A stretch of 20,675 bases of DNA, taken from contig QNAR01000010.1 of NCBI GenBank assembly GCA_003643975.1, positions 1-20,675 of the forward strand. Direction: 5' to 3'. This stretch comes from Thermotogae bacterium (GTDB lineage Bacteria; Thermotogota; Thermotogae; Petrotogales; Kosmotogaceae). How positions within the stretch are numbered: the stretch's first letter is position 1; every line of letters begins with the position of its first letter. The notes under the pieces were generated by a model. It made no database searches. It saw only the letters and a list, made by a program, of their open reading frames with translations, and had not been told where the DNA came from. Position numbers and translations under genes: made by a program. This document shows, in pieces, positions 1-6,374 of this stretch.

Positions 1-1676
1 GCTTGAGAACGGGCCTGGGAATCAGTTTTTACTTTGTAGCCAATGATTACCGCATCAGAAGCGGCCGCAAGCATAACATCACTACTATTTACCGGTCCAA
101 TGCCAGAGTGAACGATCTCTATATGAACTTCTTCTGTTTCCAATTTGGCCACGGCTTGTTTAAGTGCCTCAACGGCCCCAAAGGAGTCAGATTTTATTAT
201 CAAGTTTAATGTTTTTCTTTCACCTTCACCGGAAATCCTCATAAATTCTTCGAGTCTCACATGCCTTTTGCCTTTGACCATTCTCTCTTTCTTTTGCTTC
301 TCTTTTACAAAAGCTGATATTTCCCTTGCCTGGTCGAGATTGTCAACTACATATAAGATCTCATGCATGTCCGGAACTTCCTCAAAGCCTATTATCTGAA
401 CGGGATCGGAAGGACTAGCCATTTTTATCTTTTTCCCCATCTCATTCCTCAAAGCCCTTACCTTACCATGAGTTGAGCCCGCTACTACATAGTCACCTGC
501 TCTTAAAATGCCATCTTTGATAATCGCTGTGGCAAGTGGCCCGACGCCTTTATCTAATTCTGATTCTATTATCACACCGCGTGCATTTCCCTCGGGAATA
601 CACCTAATCTCGCTCATTTCGGCTACAAGCAGGATCATTTCAAGCAACTCGTCAATGCCCTTACCCATCTTTGCTGAAATGGGTACCACAATCGTGTCTC
701 CACCCCAATCTTCTGGAACCAGACCCAGTTTGGAGGCAAGTTGTTGTTTGGTCACATCGACATTTGCGTTTGGTTTGTCTATTTTGTTTATGGCCACTAT
801 TATGGGTACATTTGCTGTTTTCGCATGGTTAAAAGCTTCTATGGTTTGGGGCATAACTCCATCGTCTGCCGCCACTACTAGAACAACTATGTCTGTGGCT
901 TGAGCACCCCGGGCTCTCATTTCAGTAAAAGCCTCATGACCAGGAGTATCAATAAAGGTTATCCTCTTTCCCTTTATCTCAACATGATAAGCACCTATGG
1001 ATTGAGTTATTCCACCAATTTCCTTCTCAGCAACAGCTGTTTTCCTGACTCGATCAAGAAGAGTTGTCTTTCCATGGTCTACATGTCCCATGACAGTTAC
1101 AACTGGAGGTCTTTGAACCAGTTTCGATTCATCATTGTATAGTTTCTCGTAATTTGCCTTCAAAGCTTCAAGGGGATCGGAGACTATTTCTTCTTTGAGC
1201 TCAACATTCCAGCCATATTGAGTGGCAATCTCCCGAGCCTCTTCAAGGTTAACCGCTTGAGCAGGCCTTAATATTATTCCCCGCATGAAGTGGTCCTTGA
1301 TTATTTTCGAAAGTGGAACTTTTATCTTTTCAGCCAATATATTCAACTTCAGTTCTTCAGGATCCAGATACACGACCTTCTTGCTGCTCTCTTCGAGCGC
1401 CCTTTCAGCCTCTTCACTCTTCTTTCTCTTTTCCTCTTCATCCACGATTATTTCTTTCTCTTCTTCCTTTTTAGGCCTTTTCTTTTCAGAAATTTTTACA
1501 ATTTTTGTTTCCTTTTTTTCTTCCTCGTAGAGGCTGGCGATTATGTTTACCGTCTCTTCATCAAGCATGGACATATGGCTTTTTACAGAAACACCCAATT
1601 CTTCGAGCTCATCCATAAGTTCCCTTGTGCTGATTTTCAACCTCTTTGCGAGTTCATATACTCTCGTTTTTGGCAT
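1..1676 (-). CDS. infB: Translation initiation factor IF-2 (3' end cut by window edge)
   Basis: This GTPase brings initiator tRNA to the 30S subunit and promotes subunit joining. The visible 558 codons show an IF2_N module at residues 1-50, a highly charged Lys/Glu linker at about 52-98, and a second IF2_N-like module at about 100-158. The G domain follows, with G1 GHVDHGKT at 197-204, DTPGHE at 243-248 and NKID at 297-300. The beta-barrel domains start after that. The C-terminal initiator-tRNA-binding domain, probably a bit over 100 residues, lies beyond base 1. The start is the ATG at 1676-1674, set 6 nt behind GGAGGTG. The gene overlaps the end of the upstream ylxQ-like gene by 23 nt, so the two are translationally linked. 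The linker is short compared with enterobacterial IF-2. Identification is very secure. Confidence 0.97.
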   Translation of the reverse strand, partial: MPKTRVYELAKRLKISTRELMDELEELGVSVKSHMSMLDEETVNIIASLYEEEKKETKIVKISEKKRPKKEEEKEIIVDEEEKRKKSEEAERALEESSKKVVYLDPEELKLNILAEKIKVPLSKIIKDHFMRGIILRPAQAVNLEEAREIATQYGWNVELKEEIVSDPLEALKANYEKLYNDESKLVQRPPVVTVMGHVDHGKTTLLDRVRKTAVAEKEIGGITQSIGAYHVEIKGKRITFIDTPGHEAFTEMRARGAQATDIVVLVVAADDGVMPQTIEAFNHAKTANVPIIVAINKIDKPNANVDVTKQQLASKLGLVPEDWGGDTIVVPISAKMGKGIDELLEMILLVAEMSEIRCIPEGNARGVIIESELDKGVGPLATAIIKDGILRAGDYVVAGSTHGKVRALRNEMGKKIKMASPSDPVQIIGFEEVPDMHEILYVVDNLDQAREISAFVKEKQKKERMVKGKRHVRLEEFMRISGEGERKTLNLIIKSDSFGAVEALKQAVAKLETEEVHIEIVHSGIGPVNSSDVMLAAASDAVIIGYKVKTDSQARSQ

Positions 1677-2001
1677 CTTTTTCACCTCCAGACCTGACCA
1701 GTTTTATGATTTCAGCCGCGAGCCTGTCATCCGTTATCCCTACGGCCGAAATATTGCTGAGGCCAACGGCCCTGGCCAGATCAAACTTGCTTGTATGCTC
1801 TAACCTTACATAGACGGCACCGTGGCTCTGACATCTTTTTGCCCAGTCAGATTTTATTGAATCACTGGTATCACTGGCGATAACCAGCACCTTTTTTCCA
1901 GTCTTCTCACGCAAATATGAACGAATCATTTCTTTCCCGAAAACGATCTTGCCTGCTTTTTTCGCAAGTCCGAGATATGAAAGCAGTTTCCCTTCGTTGA
2001 T
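1654..2001 (-). CDS. ylxQ: YlxQ/L7Ae-family RNA-binding protein with probable ATC start codon
   Basis: This is a ribosomal protein L7Ae/L30e/S12e/Gadd45-family protein, a fold that usually binds kink-turn RNA; the bacterial YlxQ role is poorly defined. From the ATC at 2001-1999 it is 115 aa, close to the family's usual size of about 100. The family N-terminus, SYLGLAKKAGKIVFGKE, lies at residues 8-24. LVIASDTSDS and VGITDDRLA follow further on. The first ATG in frame, at 1929-1927, would delete that conserved helix, so it is unlikely to be the true start. Upstream, the frame holds no ATG, GTG or TTG before the in-frame TAA near 2030. GGAGGT at 2013-2008 lies exactly 6 nt before the ATC. An ATT 24 nt further upstream (2025-2023) is a worse alternative. 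Next to infB, this is the usual ylxQ context. Family assignment is strong and the start codon is inferred. Confidence 0.85.
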   Translation of the reverse strand: MNEGKLLSYLGLAKKAGKIVFGKEMIRSYLREKTGKKVLVIASDTSDSIKSDWAKRCQSHGAVYVRLEHTSKFDLARAVGLSNISAVGITDDRLAAEIIKLVRSGGEKDAKNESI

Positions 2002-2007
2002 AGAAAC

Positions 2008-2013
2008 ACCTCC
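2008..2013 (-). promoter_or_regulatory. Shine-Dalgarno that decides the ATC start of the ylxQ-like gene
   Basis: GGAGGT lies 6 nt before ATC (2001-1999) and 13 nt after the stop codon of the preceding hydrolase gene. The overlapping ATG (2015-2013) and GTG (2009-2007) are in other frames. Neither has a usable ribosome binding site, and the GTG sits inside this one. Confidence 0.75.
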
Positions 2014-2020
2014 ATCAGTA

Positions 2021-2659
2021 TCAATACTTTAGCTTAATTACCTTAACCTTTAGCTTTGAAAGCTCTTCTTTTCTATACACTAAAAGCTCTTCTCTTTCCT
2101 CATAATAATTATCGAAATATCCTAAAAATTTCTCAACGGGGGCTAAATTGAATTTCAAAGCTTCAGTCTTGAAATGCATGGGAATAATAACGCGTGGAGA
2201 TAGTTTGTCAGAGAGCGCCTTAGCCTCCGCTGGTTCAATGGTATATACGCCACCCACTGGAATTAACAGCACATCGATTTCTTGTAGTTTTTCAAATAAA
2301 TCGTTCTCAGGCATAGCTCCAAGGTCACCAAGATGGACCACACGTATTCCCTCGGGTGTAGTAATGTCGAAAATAATATTTGTCCCTCTTTCTGCCCCTC
2401 TGGAAGTGTCGTGATACGTCAAGTATCCCCTTATGCTAAAGCCAAGCCTCGCATATTCTCCAGGATCTTTGATTACTTCAAAATTCCCTTTTAAGAGATG
2501 ATGGGCATTGTGATCAAAATGCTGGTGGCTCTCGGTTACCAGGTCAGGTTCAATGTTCGGTATCTTGTAACCTACTGATTTGTCAAAAGGGTCAGTCAAA
2601 AGGATTTTTCCTCCACTTTCAATGGAAAAGCATGAATGACCATGCCACTTTATCCTCAT
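2021..2659 (-). CDS. Metal-dependent hydrolase, metallo-beta-lactamase fold (UlaG/UPF0173-like)
   Basis: This 212-aa protein belongs to the small metallo-beta-lactamase-fold hydrolases annotated as UlaG-like or UPF0173. Near the N-terminus WHGHSCF (5-11) is followed by TDPF (22-25). The metal-binding HxHxDH motif is HQHFDH at 45-50. HLGDLG supplies the later metal Asp, and PMHFKT near residue 160 the last His. The sequence has no signal peptide, so it is probably cytoplasmic. The substrate is unknown for most of this family. The start ATG follows a G-rich ribosome binding site (GGGGGTGG). An extended -10 promoter lies just upstream, and the gene heads the ylxQ-infB unit. The family is clear and the physiological role is not. 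Confidence 0.9.
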   Translation of the reverse strand: MRIKWHGHSCFSIESGGKILLTDPFDKSVGYKIPNIEPDLVTESHQHFDHNAHHLLKGNFEVIKDPGEYARLGFSIRGYLTYHDTSRGAERGTNIIFDITTPEGIRVVHLGDLGAMPENDLFEKLQEIDVLLIPVGGVYTIEPAEAKALSDKLSPRVIIPMHFKTEALKFNLAPVEKFLGYFDNYYEEREELLVYRKEELSKLKVKVIKLKY

Positions 2660-2679
2660 CTTACCACCCCCTCTTGATT

Positions 2680-2688
2680 ATTATAGCA
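2680..2688 (-). promoter_or_regulatory. Extended -10 promoter (TGCTATAAT) for the hydrolase-ylxQ-infB unit
   Basis: TGCTATAAT lies 21 nt before the hydrolase ATG and downstream of the esterase terminator. No good -35 is visible at 16-18 nt spacing, where the sequence reads about AATACG. This fits an extended -10 promoter. Confidence 0.6.
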
Positions 2689-2713
2689 CGCATTAATCGT
2701 AGCGTATTGAATG

Positions 2714-2739
2714 AAAAAAGGGCGATAAATCGCCCTTTT
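2714..2739 (-). terminator. Rho-independent terminator after the esterase gene
   Basis: The stem GGGCGA/TCGCCC has a 4-nt loop and is extended by A-T pairs. On the minus strand it is followed by a run of six T. It lies 17 nt past the esterase stop codon and closes the nnr-rpoN-thiN operon. The plus strand also has a T-rich tract, so it could work both ways. Confidence 0.85.
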
Positions 2740-2755
2740 CTTTTAATTCCAGGAA

Positions 2756-3997
2756 TTATTTGCCAAAGAAGAACCGCAGCATCTTTGGAAAACGCTTGGC
2801 CCAGAACTTCTCGTTGTGGAGAGCATCTTCATCTTCCACATAAAGAAGAGTCTCATCAGTTTGACCTATGTTTTTCAGAAGAGCAACCATTCTTCTGGTA
2901 TCTTCCAGCACCTGTATGCCCTCTCCGATTCCCATATCAATATATACCTTTAAATTTCCAGCACCGGCATTTTTTACAAAATCGAAGATTTTTCCATCCG
3001 ATACCCAGAAAGATGGACTCATGGCACCCACCATACCAAAAACTTCAGGTTTTTTAAATGCAGCATACAGTGATATCAGCCCACCCATAGAAGAGCCGGC
3101 AATAGCTGTATTTTCTCTATTTGTAAGCGTTCTAAAATGATTATCTATATATGGCTTTAGGGTGTTGACGACAAAATCAACATAAAGATCCCCCTTCCCA
3201 TTGCTGTTGTAATCTTTGTTCGAAAATGGCCAGGGGGAGTATTCTGTAAGGCGTTGATCACCCATATTATATATGCCAACAATAATAAGCTCTTTGATTT
3301 CGCCATTAGCTATGAGCTTTTCTGCCGTTTCATCAGCTTCCCATTCTCCCATAAAGGAAGTGGCGGCATCGAAAAGATTTTGTCCATCATGCATGTAAAG
3401 AACAGGATAGCTTTTTTGGATATCCTTTTTGTAGTTCGGTGGGAGATAGACTATTACCGTCCTTTTATTGTTCAATTCAGGGGAATATAGCTCGAATGTC
3501 TCAAAATTGCCGGTAAGTGTATGGAGCAGTTCCACTTCCTCACCACCTTTTTCGATAAAGTCTCTCCAGTGCTTAACTTCAAATTCAAAAACGCCAGACT
3601 TCGTTATTTTCATTGTGCGATTGGGTATTTCTTCACCCTTTTCCCCTTTTTCAACGGTTTCCCAGTTTCCTCGAGTGAATTTGAATTCTATATATTCACC
3701 TATTTTAAATTTCATAGTCAGTTCATAAACTTTGTCCGCTACTTTTTTCATTTCCGTGGCCGGATCACCTGGGTTCCAGCCATTGAAAGAAGCTCCTATG
3801 TAGATTTTTGCGTCCTTGGGGGTATAGTCAGGAATATGAACTCTAAAGGTAATTTCTACTTTGTCCTGAGAAAGCGCTTTCGCAGAATCCTTTGTAACTT
3901 CACCGGGCATAGAAGTATTTGGATCATGGTTTTGTTGCAGTGAACAAGCGGAAATAATCAAGACCAACAGCAATAAAAAAGGAAAAATTTTACTCAT
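2756..3997 (-). CDS. Exported lipoprotein esterase with N-terminal starch-binding-like domain
   Basis: A 413-aa putative esterase of the esterase D / enterochelin-esterase-like alpha/beta hydrolase family. The N-terminus is a lipoprotein signal: Lys, a run of Leu/Ile, then ISAC with the lipid-acceptor Cys at 18. A Ser/Asn/Asp-rich spacer follows. Residues about 47-130 look like a small beta-sandwich of the CBM20/CBM48 (glycogen-binding) type, with IYIGASFNGWNPGD and EFKFTRGNWETVE. The hydrolase domain runs from about 160 to the end. It has YLPPNY, a strand ending at MHDGQNLFD (202-210), the nucleophile elbow GSSMG (Ser303) and a probable catalytic His394. The substrate is unknown; an acylated carbohydrate is a reasonable guess. 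Its start overlaps the stop of the phosphodiesterase gene by 4 nt (ATGA). A strong terminator follows. Confidence 0.85.
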   Translation of the reverse strand: MSKIFPFLLLLVLIISACSLQQNHDPNTSMPGEVTKDSAKALSQDKVEITFRVHIPDYTPKDAKIYIGASFNGWNPGDPATEMKKVADKVYELTMKFKIGEYIEFKFTRGNWETVEKGEKGEEIPNRTMKITKSGVFEFEVKHWRDFIEKGGEEVELLHTLTGNFETFELYSPELNNKRTVIVYLPPNYKKDIQKSYPVLYMHDGQNLFDAATSFMGEWEADETAEKLIANGEIKELIIVGIYNMGDQRLTEYSPWPFSNKDYNSNGKGDLYVDFVVNTLKPYIDNHFRTLTNRENTAIAGSSMGGLISLYAAFKKPEVFGMVGAMSPSFWVSDGKIFDFVKNAGAGNLKVYIDMGIGEGIQVLEDTRRMVALLKNIGQTDETLLYVEDEDALHNEKFWAKRFPKMLRFFFGK

Positions 3998-4533
3998 TTG
4001 AAGCCTTCCTTTTTAATAAGTCTTCCATTTAGATCACGTATATATAGGCTTACGGTGTCGCCAAATTCTATCACCCCAAAAGTTCCAGGGGTTCCGTCCT
4101 TTGGCAATGAGGGGCTTCCGGGATTCATGATAATTCTATTCTCATACGTACATAGCTCATGTATATGGGTGTGCCCTTTTATTATAATGACAGCATCTTC
4201 TGATTCCACAGGTTTGTGTCCATGGAAAACCAGTAACTTTTTTGAGTTTAGGTTTATGAATCTTATAGCTGGCAATTCGGAGACCCCCATAAGCATGAAG
4301 TCGATCTCTGCATCACAGTTCCCTTTAACTCCAATGAGCCTATCTCCAAACAATTTGAAGCTTTCTGCCAGTTTGGCTGGGTTATATCCGCGAGGTATCC
4401 TGTTTCTTGGACCATGATAGAGATAGTCACCGGCGTGGATAATGAAATCAATATCTCCAGTGAGGTCTATTATCTTTTCAAAGCTCTCAACAGAACCATG
4501 TGTATCAGAAATCACAAGGGCCTTTTTAACCAT
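3994..4533 (-). CDS. Metallophosphoesterase, YfcE/MJ0936-type phosphodiesterase
   Basis: A 179-aa calcineurin-like phosphoesterase of the compact YfcE/MJ0936 class. Members are two-metal enzymes that hydrolyse phosphodiesters, with the natural substrate usually undefined. The metal motifs appear in family order: D-x-H at 10-12 (SDTHGS), GD at 35-36 (HAGDY), GNCD at 71-74, FHGH at 103-106, GHTH at 120-123 and NPGS at 137-140. The length is normal and there is no signal peptide, so it should be cytoplasmic. The gene overlaps thiN by 22 nt at its start and the esterase by 4 nt at its end, so it sits inside a tightly coupled operon. Those neighbours do not point to a specific substrate. Confidence 0.93.
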   Translation of the reverse strand: MVKKALVISDTHGSVESFEKIIDLTGDIDFIIHAGDYLYHGPRNRIPRGYNPAKLAESFKLFGDRLIGVKGNCDAEIDFMLMGVSELPAIRFINLNSKKLLVFHGHKPVESEDAVIIIKGHTHIHELCTYENRIIMNPGSPSLPKDGTPGTFGVIEFGDTVSLYIRDLNGRLIKKEGFK

Positions 4534-5159
4534 CTGAAATATACCACCTTTCCTTCCTCTGCCGTTATCTCAACTTCATTTTTCAGAGCGATATTCGAAA
4601 CTCCAAATGGCTTTTCAAAGGGCATCTTTTTGGCATTTAATTCATATTTGAAACCCTTTAGAGTTACTCGGGGTATTGATTCTCCCAACGGAAAGATAGA
4701 CCAGGTTTCGCCGGGAACCGCAGGTAATGTTCTATATCCATATACCAAGCCAATCTCCAACCTTTCAGAGAGTATTTTTAATTCAAAGGTTCTTGAAAAT
4801 TGTAGAAGTAACAGCAGTGTAGCCAGAAAGTGGTCCTCCCTTTCACCCGTTGCGGTTAGTAACAAAACACTTTCAAACCCCATGGAAGCGAGCTCTTTCA
4901 GAGCGAGTTCTGTGTCTGTTTCGTCTTTATCATGTGAGAACTTAATTACTTTAACTTTCTTTGAAAGGCACCAATTGAGGGTTTCGGGGTCAATTGAATC
5001 AAGATCACCAATTAGAAGGTCAGGAATGATGTTCAACTCTCTTAAATATTCGGCTCCGGAATCCACGGCAACCACATAACTGGAAAGCCCGACAACTTCC
5101 CGTAAAAAGACATCTGAAGAATCCTTTTTTCCGCCAAGAAACACAACTGCGGTTTTCAT
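4512..5159 (-). CDS. thiN: Thiamine pyrophosphokinase
   Basis: This enzyme transfers pyrophosphate from ATP to thiamine to make thiamine diphosphate, the final step when thiamine is salvaged. At 215 aa it has the normal bacterial length. The family signatures are present: AVDSGAE with DSG at 33-35, GDLDS at 51-55, DKDETD at 77-82 (metal and nucleotide binding) and GEREDH at 105-110, which corresponds to the usual G-R-x-D-H. The C-terminal half is the beta-rich thiamine-binding domain, ending with GVSNI and a tail of short strands. The ATG overlaps the rpoN stop codon (TAATG), so translation is coupled. No TPP riboswitch is visible upstream in the operon. Confidence 0.93.
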   Translation of the reverse strand: MKTAVVFLGGKKDSSDVFLREVVGLSSYVVAVDSGAEYLRELNIIPDLLIGDLDSIDPETLNWCLSKKVKVIKFSHDKDETDTELALKELASMGFESVLLLTATGEREDHFLATLLLLLQFSRTFELKILSERLEIGLVYGYRTLPAVPGETWSIFPLGESIPRVTLKGFKYELNAKKMPFEKPFGVSNIALKNEVEITAEEGKVVYFRWLKRPL

Positions 5160-6316
5160 TAAACTTCTCCCGAAAACAGCATCCGCCTGTATTTATTTAT
5201 AGTTCTTCTTGCTATTTTAATACCCCTTTGCTGTAATATTTTCGCGATTTTTGAGTCACTGAGACCCGGGTTTTCTTTCACGAGTTCGGCTATCATTTCC
5301 ATGGCATCTTGTCTTGTTTGAGCACTACCAAAAAAATACCGTAGCGGAAAAGTTCCAACAGGAGTCTGGACATATTTCCCTTTCACAGCCCTGCTAACGG
5401 TTGATACAACAACATCTTTTTTTTCAGCGATTTCCGTCATCTTCAATGGAATGAATCTTTTCTTCTGTCCCAGAAAAAAGGCGCTGTTTTTCTTCACAAG
5501 TTCCCAGCCTATGCTGAAAAGAATCGAACGCCTTTTTTCAAGAGCGTTTACATAAAATTTAGCTTCCTGGAGTTTCTCATTCAGGTATTTTCCAGCTTCG
5601 CTGTTTAATTCCTGCAGGCATTGTTTATAAGTCTCATCGATCTTTATGGTAAGACCGTAATCTCGCACGCTCACTATGAAATTTCCATCGTTAAAATCTA
5701 TGAAGAGATCCGGTTCAATATATCTTATGGGCATGCCATCCTCATAACCTGACGTGGGAAAAAGGCTATCACCTCTGAGCTTTTTCATTTCTTCGAGGCT
5801 TTCGGAAAATATGCCTTCAAATCCCACTTCCCGAATTTGCTGGATAACCTTTTCTAACAATTTTAATGGAAAATTGTATTCACACGCGATTTCTTTGAGT
5901 TTCTTCTTGAGTATGCCTTTTTCGTCCATATTTTCTTTAAGGGTTTCAAAAGCCTGGAATTCAGCGTCTTCGAGCAAATAATATGCAAGATTAGAAAGCA
6001 TCTCTTCAAAGGAAGGTTGTGGCCCTTCGATCCTTTCAAAATCCCATCCCTGAAAGTCATCACGAATTTCACGCATATAGATGTTGTAATCCATTCTTGT
6101 ATCGTAATCTTCTTCCTTTTCTTCCGCTGACTCTTCTGGAATCAGTTCATATTCATCTCTTTCCAGTTCTAAAAGCGGGTTTTCTTCAACTATCCCGTTC
6201 AATTCAGATTTCAATTCCAGGCAATTGAACTGGAGAAGCTTAAGCGCCTGTTGTACTTTCAGAGATAATTTGAGTTTTTGTTCAAGCCGTTGTGTAAGAT
6301 TATGACTGAGCTTCAC
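5159..6316 (-). CDS. rpoN: RNA polymerase sigma-54 factor, compact form
   Basis: Sigma-54 directs RNA polymerase to -24/-12 promoters and needs an AAA+ activator to open them. The 385-aa product has the Gln/Leu-rich activator-interacting region at 1-50 (including QALKLLQFNCLEL and EENPLLE). An acidic region II follows at about 52-100, then a core-binding domain at about 100-215. The DNA-binding HTH is at about 288-330, with STVSRAVKGKYVQTP. The RpoN box, ARRTINKYR, is at 369-377 and lies close to the family consensus. The protein is short next to the usual 430-480 aa, and the core-binding part is weakly conserved. The start is GTG behind GGTGATAG. No activator gene and no convincing -24/-12 promoter are visible in this window. 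Confidence 0.95.
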   Translation of the reverse strand: MKLSHNLTQRLEQKLKLSLKVQQALKLLQFNCLELKSELNGIVEENPLLELERDEYELIPEESAEEKEEDYDTRMDYNIYMREIRDDFQGWDFERIEGPQPSFEEMLSNLAYYLLEDAEFQAFETLKENMDEKGILKKKLKEIACEYNFPLKLLEKVIQQIREVGFEGIFSESLEEMKKLRGDSLFPTSGYEDGMPIRYIEPDLFIDFNDGNFIVSVRDYGLTIKIDETYKQCLQELNSEAGKYLNEKLQEAKFYVNALEKRRSILFSIGWELVKKNSAFFLGQKKRFIPLKMTEIAEKKDVVVSTVSRAVKGKYVQTPVGTFPLRYFFGSAQTRQDAMEMIAELVKENPGLSDSKIAKILQQRGIKIARRTINKYRRMLFSGEV

Positions 6317-6374
6317 GCTATCACCATACCATTCAACAGGTTATTTTAATGAGTATAAAACCTGGTTTTTCATT

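Noticed and set aside
1285..1697. Plus-strand ORFs rich in Phe, Ser and Leu across 1285-1697.
   Set aside because: They are the reverse complement of the Lys/Glu-rich linker of IF-2 and have no ribosome binding sites.
1927..2015. Programmed -1 frameshift as an alternative start for the ylxQ-like gene: an ATG at 2015 opens a frame containing A AAA AAG (about 1960-1966) that would slip into the ylxQ frame.
   Set aside because: The zero-frame peptide from that ATG is not conserved, whereas the ylxQ frame upstream of the slip site encodes the family N-terminus. The A-run is simply Lys-Lys. The ATC start with a perfect Shine-Dalgarno explains the data better.
4414..5079. A 221-codon plus-strand ORF opposite thiN.
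   Set aside because: It is antisense to thiN, whose motifs are unmistakable, and shows no start signal or family resemblance.
6338..6368. CAGGTT/AACCTG inverted repeat between nnr and rpoN as a terminator or operator.
   Set aside because: It has six pairs with a long loop, no T run on the minus strand, and no second copy elsewhere in the window.
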